DNA of 64,000 nt from Sanderia malayensis. Taxonomy: Eukaryota; Cnidaria; Scyphozoa; Semaeostomeae; Pelagiidae. Positions 1 to 8,270 of this stretch are shown here, in pieces (positions within the stretch are counted from its first letter, which is position 1; each line of letters begins with the position of its first letter). The notes beneath the pieces were generated by a model. The model was given only the letters and a program-made list of their open reading frames with translations, made no database searches and was not told the DNA's origin. The position numbers were made by a program, and so were the translations under genes. Where the stretch lies: positions 1 through 64,000 of the forward strand of contig RQOL01000546.1 in the NCBI GenBank assembly GCA_013076295.1, written 5' to 3'.

Positions 1-85
1 TTGCTAACTGAGTTGACTTTACTGGCAGGGATAATAATTTCTTTAGTTTCGATGCCTCTGTAACACGAGTGGACGTATAGATAAG

Positions 86-1393
86 ATGGCTTGCAATAAT
101 AATGATGAAATTATGAGTAACGAGGAAGATTTCGAGCCAGAACAGTTAGCTGTCAAAATGAAAAGACAGGCGTACTTAGTAACTTGGAGCAGAGCAAATA
201 CAACTGAGTACGATAAGAAAAGATTTGCAGAGGCAGTGACATCTGCATTTGCAGAAGTGACGTCATCTTCAATTAAGCATTGGTGTTGCTGTGTAGAAGA
301 GCATCAAGATGGCACGCCACATTATCATATGGCTGTTTTATTAGACAGGCCAACACGTTGGAGCCGTGTAAGACAGCATATTCAGCAAACCCATGGTATT
401 ACTGTAAACTTCTCTGGGCATGGCGGGTACTATAGTGCGTACAACTACGTGAAGAAGGAAGACAGGCATGTGCTTTACAGTGATTCTCACCCAGATGTAG
501 TTGTGAAGCCAAAGACCTATGCAGCAACAAATGTGAAGGTGACCAAAAAAATGGAAAAAAAAGGAAAACGCATGGGGAAGCTAGAGGTTGCTGAACTGAT
601 TGTGAAAAACAGCATTCGCGATAGAATTCACCTTCTGCAGCATGCTAATGCACTGAGAAAAGAAGGACAACCCGCCTTGTACAAATTTTGCATTGAAAGG
701 TCTACAAAGACCATTGTAGAATTTATTGCAACTGTGTGGGATGCTGAAACAGCAGAACAGACCTTGCAGAGACAGAACATGCTGAGAATGGAGATTCTAA
801 CCAATGCCCTCGATAAGCCCTGCATTTGTGATAGGCAATGGCTAAAGTGTGCTACCGAAGTGTTGGAGCGGAATGGCATTGATGTCGCAGATTTTTCTAA
901 GGCAGTAAAGGATCTTCTGCAGAAAGGTAGGGGCAAAGGGCGGAATATCTTGCTTACTGGTCCAGCAAATTGCGGGAAGACATTTTTGCTAAACCCTCTC
1001 GTAGAGGTGTTTGACGCATTTTGTAACCCAGCTGCAGGAACATTTGCATGGGTCGGGGTGGAACAAAAAGAAGTCATATTCTTGAACGACTTCCGCTGGG
1101 AAAGAAATATAATATCTTGGGCAGATATGCTCCTGCTACTGGAAGGACAGTTAGTTCATTTTCCTGCTCCAAAGACGCACTACTCGCAAGATATCTGCTT
1201 AATCAAAGATACCCCAGTTTTCTGCACAAGCAAAGCACCCCTGATATATTTAAAAAATGGGACAATTGATGAGCGGGAAACCGAAATGATGGATGTGAGG
1301 TGGAAACATTTTGCATTACGTCATCAACTTCAGGTGGATGAATGCAAAGAGGTTCCTTGCTGTGCAAATTGCTTTGCGATGCTCATTGCATAA
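86..1393 (+). CDS. Rep-type replication initiator (HUH endonuclease + SF3 helicase), copy 1
   Basis: A 435-residue protein expected to nick one strand at an origin, stay linked to it, and unwind DNA for rolling-circle replication. Visible motifs: motif I YLVTWS (30-35), the metal-binding HYH of the HUH motif (79-81), a single catalytic tyrosine in YVKK (Y121, YxxK type), Walker A GPANCGKT (292-299), Walker B VIFLNDF (330-336) and a motif C-like TPVFCTS (376-382). Order, spacing and length fit eukaryotic CRESS-type or parvovirus-like Rep proteins. The ATG has a good context (A at -3, G at +4). A possible splice acceptor (ACTGGCAG, near 23-30) lies just upstream, so an upstream exon cannot be excluded. 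All key residues are present and the frame is intact. No capsid gene accompanies it. The exact Rep lineage is not determinable here. Confidence 0.85.
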   Translation: MACNNNDEIMSNEEDFEPEQLAVKMKRQAYLVTWSRANTTEYDKKRFAEAVTSAFAEVTSSSIKHWCCCVEEHQDGTPHYHMAVLLDRPTRWSRVRQHIQQTHGITVNFSGHGGYYSAYNYVKKEDRHVLYSDSHPDVVVKPKTYAATNVKVTKKMEKKGKRMGKLEVAELIVKNSIRDRIHLLQHANALRKEGQPALYKFCIERSTKTIVEFIATVWDAETAEQTLQRQNMLRMEILTNALDKPCICDRQWLKCATEVLERNGIDVADFSKAVKDLLQKGRGKGRNILLTGPANCGKTFLLNPLVEVFDAFCNPAAGTFAWVGVEQKEVIFLNDFRWERNIISWADMLLLLEGQLVHFPAPKTHYSQDICLIKDTPVFCTSKAPLIYLKNGTIDERETEMMDVRWKHFALRHQLQVDECKEVPCCANCFAMLIA

Positions 1394-1436
1394 TATGTCA
1401 ACAATGTGTTGTGGTCGAAGCTTTGTTCACGCTATC

Positions 1437-1452
1437 CACGGTGGCCACCGTG
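1437..1452. repeat. 16-bp perfect palindrome (copy 1)
   Basis: CACGGTGGCCACCGTG equals its own reverse complement over all 16 bases. It starts 44 bp after the Rep stop codon and is GC-rich in an AT-rich setting. Its right half contains TGGCCACCGT, which recurs twice further on. It could be a protein-binding site, a cruciform-forming origin element or a transcript-end hairpin; the sequence does not decide between these. Confidence 0.8.
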
Positions 1453-1831
1453 AAACATTTTTAGTAATTTTGTGTTTGATATAATTTTCAATATATATAC
1501 TCACATATTTAGATATAGCATAACATTTTCAATCGTTATAAATCACATGTGTTGTCTATTTTTTGTCTGCTCGCATTAAAACTTCACTTATGAGGGTTTT
1601 TTGTACGGTTGCCAGTAAATAATAAAGAATAGAAACGAAGATATCAAATTTCATTTAGAAATGACTGGCCACCGTATACGTTTTGCATGAATAATGGGAG
1701 ATAATTGAAAAATACTTTTTAAAGACATGCCATAAAAACAACAGATGCATAAAGATGAGAATCTTACCTCAAAATTAGTAATATATTGCTTAATTGTACT
1801 GCTAAATATCCGCTTTGTAAATGGCCGCCGT
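1442..1831. repeat. Three iteron-like TGGCCRCCGT repeats (copy 1)
   Basis: TGGCCACCGT at 1442-1451 and 1666-1675, and TGGCCGCCGT at 1822-1831, all in direct orientation. A related inverted piece, GGTAACCGTGG, lies near 1836-1846. Repeated short motifs beside a rep gene can be Rep-binding iterons, but these are widely spaced (224 and 156 bp), so the role is a guess. Confidence 0.45.
1621..1626 (+). terminator. Polyadenylation signal for Rep transcript (copy 1)
   Basis: AATAAA, 228 bp after the Rep stop codon and on the same strand. An ATTAAA variant lies at 1575-1580. Assigned from the standard animal signal and position only. Confidence 0.45.
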
Positions 1832-2154
1832 CGTGGTAACCGTGGATATCGTTGTTTCTCTTATTTGTCATGTCATAGGAAATTTCTAGAAATGAGAAAT
1901 TAGGCCTTCATGAGCACCACATTGCTTTTTGCTAATGGTTTATACACAATTGTCAGTATGTAAACATAAACTCCGATGAGATTTCAAATCCAAGCAGTTC
2001 ATGAAATACCGTGCAATAATGCGCAGAGAGCATAGCAGAATACACTTGACGAAGAGAAATACAATTAGGTTAAAAATGTCACATCGCAAAATATCAACTT
2101 GAAACGACAAAATGAGAGATAAAATAATAAATAGACAAAAGCTCTAGTATATTT

Positions 2155-3261
2155 TCAGTATTTTGTTCTGTCACCCTTAGTAGCAACAATTAACTTCATA
2201 CGCTGAGGCATGTTATCTATTGTTCTCTGTATAACGTCTTTGTCAAAGTTCCATAGTGTATCCAACACTCTTCTTGAAAACTCCTCATATGATTCTCTTG
2301 TTAATTTCTTAGCCAATGCTTGGTTCTGTAATGCACGCTTAACATTATGAAAAACGTTTTCAATTGGATTGAGGTCTGGTGACCTTGCTGGTATCCTCAA
2401 TAACGTTGCACCGATATCGTGTAATGCATCCATGGCAAGCTTACTAGTCTGACATGGCTCATTGTCCATGACGAAGAACTTTGCCATTCTGCTTTTTCTG
2501 CACTGAACACGTGCTCCAATAAATGCACGCGGAAGCTTGCTTCTAACAAAGTCTGCAAAGAACTGTCCAGTCATTTTTTCATATGGTTCCACCATAATCA
2601 CGCCTGAATTGTATGATACAGCGACAAGAACATGAAATCTTCTGCCACCGGCGAGATTCTTTGAGCCACTTGTTGTGTATCTCAGACCTTCACTTCGCTT
2701 TCTGTAAATGCGTCCTTTTGGTTTTGAGGCTTCTTGAAATGGGTTATATTTGTGTATAAATGATACGCCATCTAAGTAGAACGCCACTTCTTTTGTCCAG
2801 AAACTATCCTCGTGTTGCTTTAATGCTTGCCTAGCGAACCTTTTGCGGCTGACTTTATCTTTGACAGACAACAAGCCCTTCTTTCTTGGCTGCAACTTAC
2901 GATACCCGGCATCATTAAGTATACGGACATATGTTCTGTAGCTGCCATCCGTAACACCAGCTTCATTCATTATTTCCTTTACTGTTGGATTTCGACCATC
3001 AGCACGCAATGCATGAAATGTTCGTAAAAAGTACGAGACTTGTCGCTCTGACAAAATTCTTGGCCGTCCACGCTTCTTTTTCTCATTTCCTTGCTTCTTT
3101 GTTCTTTGAGTAGAATCTATTCCTTCGGTATAGCATCGATAAACAGATGAATGTGAAATTTTCAGAATCCTTGATACTTCTCGAAAGCTTTTACCTTGTT
3201 GGGCAACCATTAAATAGGCTAGAGCTCGTGTTTTGGAACATATCTTCTTCTTAAAGGCCAT
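2155..3261 (-). CDS. DD34E Tc1/mariner-IS630-class transposase, copy 1
   Basis: A 368-residue cut-and-paste transposase of usual length for the family. The N-terminal half has two helix-turn-helix regions (about 10-45 and 90-120), joined by a basic linker with the GRPR motif (65-68), typical of the paired-type DNA-binding domain of Tc1 transposases. The RNase H-like core has all three acidic residues: D164 in FYLDGVSF, D266 in VMDNEPC and E301 in SPDLNPIENVF, with 34 residues between the last two, hence DD34E. The start ATG has G at -3 and G at +4. The gene is intact and convergent with Rep. I looked for inverted repeats around the gene in the neighbouring gaps and saw none, so it cannot be shown to be a separate Tc1 transposon inserted into a Rep element. 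Confidence 0.9.
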   Translation of the reverse strand: MAFKKKICSKTRALAYLMVAQQGKSFREVSRILKISHSSVYRCYTEGIDSTQRTKKQGNEKKKRGRPRILSERQVSYFLRTFHALRADGRNPTVKEIMNEAGVTDGSYRTYVRILNDAGYRKLQPRKKGLLSVKDKVSRKRFARQALKQHEDSFWTKEVAFYLDGVSFIHKYNPFQEASKPKGRIYRKRSEGLRYTTSGSKNLAGGRRFHVLVAVSYNSGVIMVEPYEKMTGQFFADFVRSKLPRAFIGARVQCRKSRMAKFFVMDNEPCQTSKLAMDALHDIGATLLRIPARSPDLNPIENVFHNVKRALQNQALAKKLTRESYEEFSRRVLDTLWNFDKDVIQRTIDNMPQRMKLIVATKGDRTKY

Positions 3262-3760
3262 TACGAAATTAGAAGTGCGTCTCTCACTGGATCTTAATAT
3301 CTACTAAACCTGTGCTGTGACCCGACATTTAACAGTTATTGTAGCTGTAAACAACTAGATTCGGCACTACATCACTGATATTGTTCTTGCTATTGTTTGT
3401 CGTTCTCTAGTGACCTCGGACTGGACAATAGATAATTTTCACGCTATTTCTATAGCTTTTGAAGCATCTCAGGGGTTTTAAACTAAAAATAGCAAAAGAC
3501 GATTCAATGGATTGCTTATTACAGATGAAATTTTGAGTTTGCCACAGCTGACACTTTCTATTCTCTAGAAAAATGAGCTACTAGCGACAGCCTCGATTTC
3601 ATGTTATTTTACACATTCAACTTTTCACTCATAAACATAAAGTATAGCACAGCAGGCAATTGAAAGGCGTCCGTAAACATAAATAATCACAATTTATGAG
3701 AGCCCAGAGATGCTAAGAACATTAAAACATAATCATTATGAGAAAGTAGGGTAAAAATGA

Positions 3761-3789
3761 CCAAAACCCATAAAAATAGACCGTTTTGG
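3761..3789. repeat. Stem-loop, 7-bp stem (copy 1)
   Basis: CCAAAAC (3761-3767) pairs perfectly with GTTTTGG (3783-3789) across a 15-base loop. It lies in the divergent gap, a usual place for a replication origin in ambisense Rep replicons, but the loop lacks the usual TATTAC-type nonanucleotide. Confidence 0.5.
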
Positions 3790-3796
3790 CTCCAAA

Positions 3797-3804
3797 TGAC
3801 GTCA
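3797..3804. promoter_or_regulatory. CRE/ATF-type palindrome TGACGTCA (copy 1)
   Basis: A perfect TGACGTCA inside a longer palindrome, AAATGACGTCATTT (3794-3807). TGACGTCA is the known cAMP-response element bound by CREB/ATF bZIP factors. Its position upstream of the transposase gene suggests a promoter role; not proven. Confidence 0.45.
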
Positions 3805-4055
3805 TTTTCATTAAAGATACAGGTGAAATTGCAAAAATAATTTTATATTCGTGATTCACAGGTCTAACTTCGTGAGGTTTTCAAAAAAATTACAGGCTTC
3901 AGCACGATTTGTATTCAAAGCGTGTCAGATGTCTCTTACTACTGAATTGAAAATTTTTGTTTTTACTTGCAGCTACATAAGTTATATCACCAAATAACAA
4001 GCGTGGATTACATTTGTTGATAATAGATGTATTATGAATGATCATATTTAAAAAA

Positions 4056-4063
4056 TGATGTCA
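4056..4063. promoter_or_regulatory. CRE-like TGATGTCA near-palindrome
   Basis: TGATGTCA within AAAATGATGTCATTTT (4052-4067), one base from a perfect CRE. It lies about 260 bp from the first CRE and is absent from the truncated second unit. Confidence 0.3.
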
Positions 4064-4427
4064 TTTTTGACCACACCCTGCTTTTGACGGTCATTTCCCT
4101 GTGCATGGCAAAGCCCAACACTGCATGTTTTGCTTGCATGAAATTCTGCAGTAATATGATGGATAATGGAGTTTATAAGTTTAGTATTATCATTTTCATG
4201 AAATATATTCCAACTGTCTAACAAATGGGCTTAAGCAGGAAGTTGCATGTGCGGGAGAATAGACACAAAGTAATGACGACAGTATGCGGCAAGAGATAGT
4301 TGATGCCGTTCCAGCACTCAATGCACTGTAAATATCCACACGTTGCTAACTGAGTTGACTTTACTGGCAGGGATAATAATTTCTTTAGTTTCGATGCCTC
4401 TGTAACACGAGTGGACGTATAGATAAG

Positions 4428-5735
4428 ATGGCTTGCAATAATAATGATGAAATTATGAGTAACGAGGAAGATTTCGAGCCAGAACAGTTAGCTGTCAAAA
4501 TGAAAAGACAGGCGTACTTAGTAACTTGGAGCAGAGCAAATACAACTGAGTACGATAAGAAAAGATTTGCAGAGGCAGTGACATCTGCATTTGCAGAAGT
4601 GACGTCATCTTCAATTAAGCATTGGTGTTGCTGTGTAGAAGAGCATCAAGATGGCACGCCACATTATCATATGGCTGTTTTATTAGACAGGCCAACACGT
4701 TGGAGCCGTGTAAGACAGCATATTCAGCAAACCCATGGTATTACTGTAAACTTCTCTGGGCATGGCGGGTACTATAGTGCGTACAACTACGTGAAGAAGG
4801 AAGACAGGCATGTGCTTTACAGTGATTCTCACCCAGATGTAGTTGTGAAGCCAAAGACCTATGCAGCAACAAATGTGAAGGTGACCAAAAAAATGGAAAA
4901 AAAAGGAAAACGCATGGGGAAGCTAGAGGTTGCTGAACTGATTGTGAAAAACAGCATTCGCGATAGAATTCACCTTCTGCAGCATGCTAATGCACTGAGA
5001 AAAGAAGGACAACCCGCCTTGTACAAATTTTGCATTGAAAGGTCTACAAAGACCATTGTAGAATTTATTGCAACTGTGTGGGATGCTGAAACAGCAGAAC
5101 AGACCTTGCAGAGACAGAACATGCTGAGAATGGAGATTCTAACCAATGCCCTCGATAAGCCCTGCATTTGTGATAGGCAATGGCTAAAGTGTGCTACCGA
5201 AGTGTTGGAGCGGAATGGCATTGATGTCGCAGATTTTTCTAAGGCAGTAAAGGATCTTCTGCAGAAAGGTAGGGGCAAAGGGCGGAATATCTTGCTTACT
5301 GGTCCAGCAAATTGCGGGAAGACATTTTTGCTAAACCCTCTCGTAGAGGTGTTTGACGCATTTTGTAACCCAGCTGCAGGAACATTTGCATGGGTCGGGG
5401 TGGAACAAAAAGAAGTCATATTCTTGAACGACTTCCGCTGGGAAAGAAATATAATATCTTGGGCAGATATGCTCCTGCTACTGGAAGGACAGTTAGTTCA
5501 TTTTCCTGCTCCAAAGACGCACTACTCGCAAGATATCTGCTTAATCAAAGATACCCCAGTTTTCTGCACAAGCAAAGCACCCCTGATATATTTAAAAAAT
5601 GGGACAATTGATGAGCGGGAAACCGAAATGATGGATGTGAGGTGGAAACATTTTGCATTACGTCATCAACTTCAGGTGGATGAATGCAAAGAGGTTCCTT
5701 GCTGTGCAAATTGCTTTGCGATGCTCATTGCATAA
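4428..5735 (+). CDS. Rep-type replication initiator (HUH endonuclease + SF3 helicase), copy 2
   Basis: Translates to the same 435 residues as the Rep at 86-1393, with the HYH metal site (79-81), catalytic Y121, Walker A (292-299), Walker B (330-336) and motif C (376-382) all intact. The full divergent gap lies upstream of this copy (3262-4427), so it is the only Rep gene here whose whole 5' region is visible. The candidate splice acceptor ACTGGCAG lies near 4365-4372. Lack of any difference from copy 1 argues for very recent duplication, gene conversion, or an assembly duplicate. Expected role: origin nicking and unwinding in rolling-circle replication. Confidence 0.85.
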   Translation: MACNNNDEIMSNEEDFEPEQLAVKMKRQAYLVTWSRANTTEYDKKRFAEAVTSAFAEVTSSSIKHWCCCVEEHQDGTPHYHMAVLLDRPTRWSRVRQHIQQTHGITVNFSGHGGYYSAYNYVKKEDRHVLYSDSHPDVVVKPKTYAATNVKVTKKMEKKGKRMGKLEVAELIVKNSIRDRIHLLQHANALRKEGQPALYKFCIERSTKTIVEFIATVWDAETAEQTLQRQNMLRMEILTNALDKPCICDRQWLKCATEVLERNGIDVADFSKAVKDLLQKGRGKGRNILLTGPANCGKTFLLNPLVEVFDAFCNPAAGTFAWVGVEQKEVIFLNDFRWERNIISWADMLLLLEGQLVHFPAPKTHYSQDICLIKDTPVFCTSKAPLIYLKNGTIDERETEMMDVRWKHFALRHQLQVDECKEVPCCANCFAMLIA

Positions 5736-5778
5736 TATGTCAACAATGTGTTGTGGTCGAAGCTTTGTTCACGCTATC

Positions 5779-5794
5779 CACGGTGGCCACCGTG
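5779..5794. repeat. 16-bp perfect palindrome (copy 2)
   Basis: Same CACGGTGGCCACCGTG as at 1437-1452, just after the second Rep stop codon. Confidence 0.8.
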
Positions 5795-6173
5795 AAACAT
5801 TTTTAGTAATTTTGTGTTTGATATAATTTTCAATATATATACTCACATATTTAGATATAGCATAACATTTTCAATCGTTATAAATCACATGTGTTGTCTA
5901 TTTTTTGTCTGCTCGCATTAAAACTTCACTTATGAGGGTTTTTTGTACGGTTGCCAGTAAATAATAAAGAATAGAAACGAAGATATCAAATTTCATTTAG
6001 AAATGACTGGCCACCGTATACGTTTTGCATGAATAATGGGAGATAATTGAAAAATACTTTTTAAAGACATGCCATAAAAACAACAGATGCATAAAGATGA
6101 GAATCTTACCTCAAAATTAGTAATATATTGCTTAATTGTACTGCTAAATATCCGCTTTGTAAATGGCCGCCGT
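5784..6173. repeat. Three iteron-like TGGCCRCCGT repeats (copy 2)
   Basis: Copies at 5784-5793, 6008-6017 and 6164-6173, same order and spacing as in the first unit. Candidate Rep-binding sites by position only. Confidence 0.45.
5963..5968 (+). terminator. Polyadenylation signal for Rep transcript (copy 2)
   Basis: AATAAA 228 bp after the second Rep stop codon, matching 1621-1626. Confidence 0.45.
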
Positions 6174-6496
6174 CGTGGTAACCGTGGATATCGTTGTTTC
6201 TCTTATTTGTCATGTCATAGGAAATTTCTAGAAATGAGAAATTAGGCCTTCATGAGCACCACATTGCTTTTTGCTAATGGTTTATACACAATTGTCAGTA
6301 TGTAAACATAAACTCCGATGAGATTTCAAATCCAAGCAGTTCATGAAATACCGTGCAATAATGCGCAGAGAGCATAGCAGAATACACTTGACGAAGAGAA
6401 ATACAATTAGGTTAAAAATGTCACATCGCAAAATATCAACTTGAAACGACAAAATGAGAGATAAAATAATAAATAGACAAAAGCTCTAGTATATTT

Positions 6497-7603
6497 TCAG
6501 TATTTTGTTCTGTCACCCTTAGTAGCAACAATTAACTTCATACGCTGAGGCATGTTATCTATTGTTCTCTGTATAACGTCTTTGTCAAAGTTCCATAGTG
6601 TATCCAACACTCTTCTTGAAAACTCCTCATATGATTCTCTTGTTAATTTCTTAGCCAATGCTTGGTTCTGTAATGCACGCTTAACATTATGAAAAACGTT
6701 TTCAATTGGATTGAGGTCTGGTGACCTTGCTGGTATCCTCAATAACGTTGCACCGATATCGTGTAATGCATCCATGGCAAGCTTACTAGTCTGACATGGC
6801 TCATTGTCCATGACGAAGAACTTTGCCATTCTGCTTTTTCTGCACTGAACACGTGCTCCAATAAATGCACGCGGAAGCTTGCTTCTAACAAAGTCTGCAA
6901 AGAACTGTCCAGTCATTTTTTCATATGGTTCCACCATAATCACGCCTGAATTGTATGATACAGCGACAAGAACATGAAATCTTCTGCCACCGGCGAGATT
7001 CTTTGAGCCACTTGTTGTGTATCTCAGACCTTCACTTCGCTTTCTGTAAATGCGTCCTTTTGGTTTTGAGGCTTCTTGAAATGGGTTATATTTGTGTATA
7101 AATGATACGCCATCTAAGTAGAACGCCACTTCTTTTGTCCAGAAACTATCCTCGTGTTGCTTTAATGCTTGCCTAGCGAACCTTTTGCGGCTGACTTTAT
7201 CTTTGACAGACAACAAGCCCTTCTTTCTTGGCTGCAACTTACGATACCCGGCATCATTAAGTATACGGACATATGTTCTGTAGCTGCCATCCGTAACACC
7301 AGCTTCATTCATTATTTCCTTTACTGTTGGATTTCGACCATCAGCACGCAATGCATGAAATGTTCGTAAAAAGTACGAGACTTGTCGCTCTGACAAAATT
7401 CTTGGCCGTCCACGCTTCTTTTTCTCATTTCCTTGCTTCTTTGTTCTTTGAGTAGAATCTATTCCTTCGGTATAGCATCGATAAACAGATGAATGTGAAA
7501 TTTTCAGAATCCTTGATACTTCTCGAAAGCTTTTACCTTGTTGGGCAACCATTAAATAGGCTAGAGCTCGTGTTTTGGAACATATCTTCTTCTTAAAGGC
7601 CAT
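6497..7603 (-). CDS. DD34E Tc1/mariner-IS630-class transposase, copy 2
   Basis: Gives the same 368 residues as the gene at 2155-3261: two N-terminal helix-turn-helix regions with a GRPR linker, then D164, D266 and E301. The open frame and complete catalytic triad suggest a potentially active enzyme. Its upstream region is cut short at 8270, leaving 667 bp of the original 5' gap, including the CRE palindrome and hairpin. It could therefore still be transcribed if its promoter lies within that part. The neighbouring Rep gene is convergent, as in copy 1. Confidence 0.9.
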   Translation of the reverse strand: MAFKKKICSKTRALAYLMVAQQGKSFREVSRILKISHSSVYRCYTEGIDSTQRTKKQGNEKKKRGRPRILSERQVSYFLRTFHALRADGRNPTVKEIMNEAGVTDGSYRTYVRILNDAGYRKLQPRKKGLLSVKDKVSRKRFARQALKQHEDSFWTKEVAFYLDGVSFIHKYNPFQEASKPKGRIYRKRSEGLRYTTSGSKNLAGGRRFHVLVAVSYNSGVIMVEPYEKMTGQFFADFVRSKLPRAFIGARVQCRKSRMAKFFVMDNEPCQTSKLAMDALHDIGATLLRIPARSPDLNPIENVFHNVKRALQNQALAKKLTRESYEEFSRRVLDTLWNFDKDVIQRTIDNMPQRMKLIVATKGDRTKY

Positions 7604-8270
7604 TACGAAATTAGAAGTGCGTCTCTCACTGGATCTTAATATCTACTAAACCTGTGCTGTGACCCGACATTTAACAGTTATTGTAGCTGTAAACAACTAG
7701 ATTCGGCACTACATCACTGATATTGTTCTTGCTATTGTTTGTCGTTCTCTAGTGACCTCGGACTGGACAATAGATAATTTTCACGCTATTTCTATAGCTT
7801 TTGAAGCATCTCAGGGGTTTTAAACTAAAAATAGCAAAAGACGATTCAATGGATTGCTTATTACAGATGAAATTTTGAGTTTGCCACAGCTGACACTTTC
7901 TATTCTCTAGAAAAATGAGCTACTAGCGACAGCCTCGATTTCATGTTATTTTACACATTCAACTTTTCACTCATAAACATAAAGTATAGCACAGCAGGCA
8001 ATTGAAAGGCGTCCGTAAACATAAATAATCACAATTTATGAGAGCCCAGAGAGCTAAGAACATTAAAACATAATCATTATGAGAAAGTAGGGTAAAAATG
8101 ACCAAAACCCATAAAAATAGACCGTTTTGGCTCCAAATGACGTCATTTTCATTAAAGATACAGGTGAAATTGCAAAAATAATTTTATATTCGTGATTCAC
8201 AGGTCTAACTTCGTGAGGTTTTCAAAAAAATTACAGGCTTCAGCACGATTTGTATTCAAAGCGTGTCAGA
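7604..8270. promoter_or_regulatory. Truncated 5' region of transposase copy 2
   Basis: Matches 3262-3929 of the first unit minus one base. It holds the stem-loop (8102-8108 with 8124-8130) and the TGACGTCA palindrome (8138-8145). The element match ends at ...GTGTCAGA (8270). No coding sequence. Confidence 0.55.
8138..8145. promoter_or_regulatory. CRE/ATF-type palindrome TGACGTCA (copy 2)
   Basis: Second copy of the site at 3797-3804, about 535 bp upstream of the second transposase start. Confidence 0.45.

Larger units (their letters stand above)
1394..2154. other. Intergenic region between the convergent 3' ends, copy 1
   Basis: This 761-bp AT-rich gap lies between the stop of the Rep gene and the stop of the transposase gene. 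I see no convincing coding sequence. It contains a 16-bp perfect palindrome (1437-1452), three copies of TGGCCRCCGT (1442, 1666, 1822) that stand out as GC-rich islands, and an AATAAA for the Rep transcript (1621-1626). No clear AATAAA was seen for the transposase transcript on the minus strand. Confidence 0.6.
1..4342. mobile_element. Rep + DD34E transposase element, first tandem unit
   Basis: One full 4342-bp period of a tandemly repeated element. The sequence at position 1 recurs at 4343, and both genes recur at exactly +4342. It carries a Rep-type HUH/SF3 gene on the plus strand and a Tc1/IS630-class transposase on the minus strand, convergent, with a 761-bp gap between the 3' ends and a 1166-bp gap between the 5' ends (across the repeat boundary). 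The true start of the unit is unknown because the window begins inside the array. I found no terminal inverted repeats or target-site duplication. The head-to-tail arrangement fits integration of a circle or rolling-circle concatemer; that is inference. Confidence 0.8.
3262..4427. promoter_or_regulatory. Divergent 5' region between transposase and the next Rep copy
   Basis: This 1166-bp non-coding stretch lies between the transposase start (copy 1) and the Rep start (copy 2), so it should hold both promoters. It contains a 7-bp stem hairpin (3761-3789), a TGACGTCA palindrome (3797-3804), a related TGATGTCA palindrome (4056-4063), and TAGTATTAT (4182-4190) overlapping a small inverted repeat (GATAAT 4162-4167 / ATTATC 4186-4191). 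TATA-like strings near 4174 and 4203 are 220 bp or more from the Rep ATG and unconvincing. No open frame of note. Confidence 0.5.
5736..6496. other. Intergenic region between the convergent 3' ends, copy 2
   Basis: Second copy of the 1394-2154 gap at +4342. It repeats the palindrome (5779-5794), the three TGGCCRCCGT motifs (5784, 6008, 6164) and the AATAAA (5963-5968). Nothing else coding or structured was seen. Confidence 0.6.
4343..8270. mobile_element. Rep + DD34E transposase element, second tandem unit, truncated
   Basis: Second head-to-tail copy, matching unit positions 1-3929. By eye it differs from the first copy by one base: the T at 3711 is missing here, between 8052 and 8053. After 8270 the match stops abruptly inside the region upstream of the transposase gene, and unrelated DNA follows. 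About 413 bp of the unit are therefore missing at this end. Both genes are complete and open, so the copy may be young or kept uniform by gene conversion. Confidence 0.8.

Noticed and set aside
258..265. TGACGTCA in the Rep gene as a regulatory site
   Set aside because: It falls inside conserved coding sequence and is likely chance.
628..1077. 149-codon minus-strand open frame (and its copy at 4970-5419)
   Set aside because: It lies wholly inside the Rep gene on the other strand and has no domain; a shadow of the Rep coding sequence.
1048..1269. 73-codon plus-strand frame (and copy at 5390-5611)
   Set aside because: Out-of-frame overlap with the SF3 helicase part of Rep, no recognisable features.
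2827..3027. 66-codon plus-strand frame (and copy at 7169-7369)
   Set aside because: Antisense to the transposase and without recognisable features.
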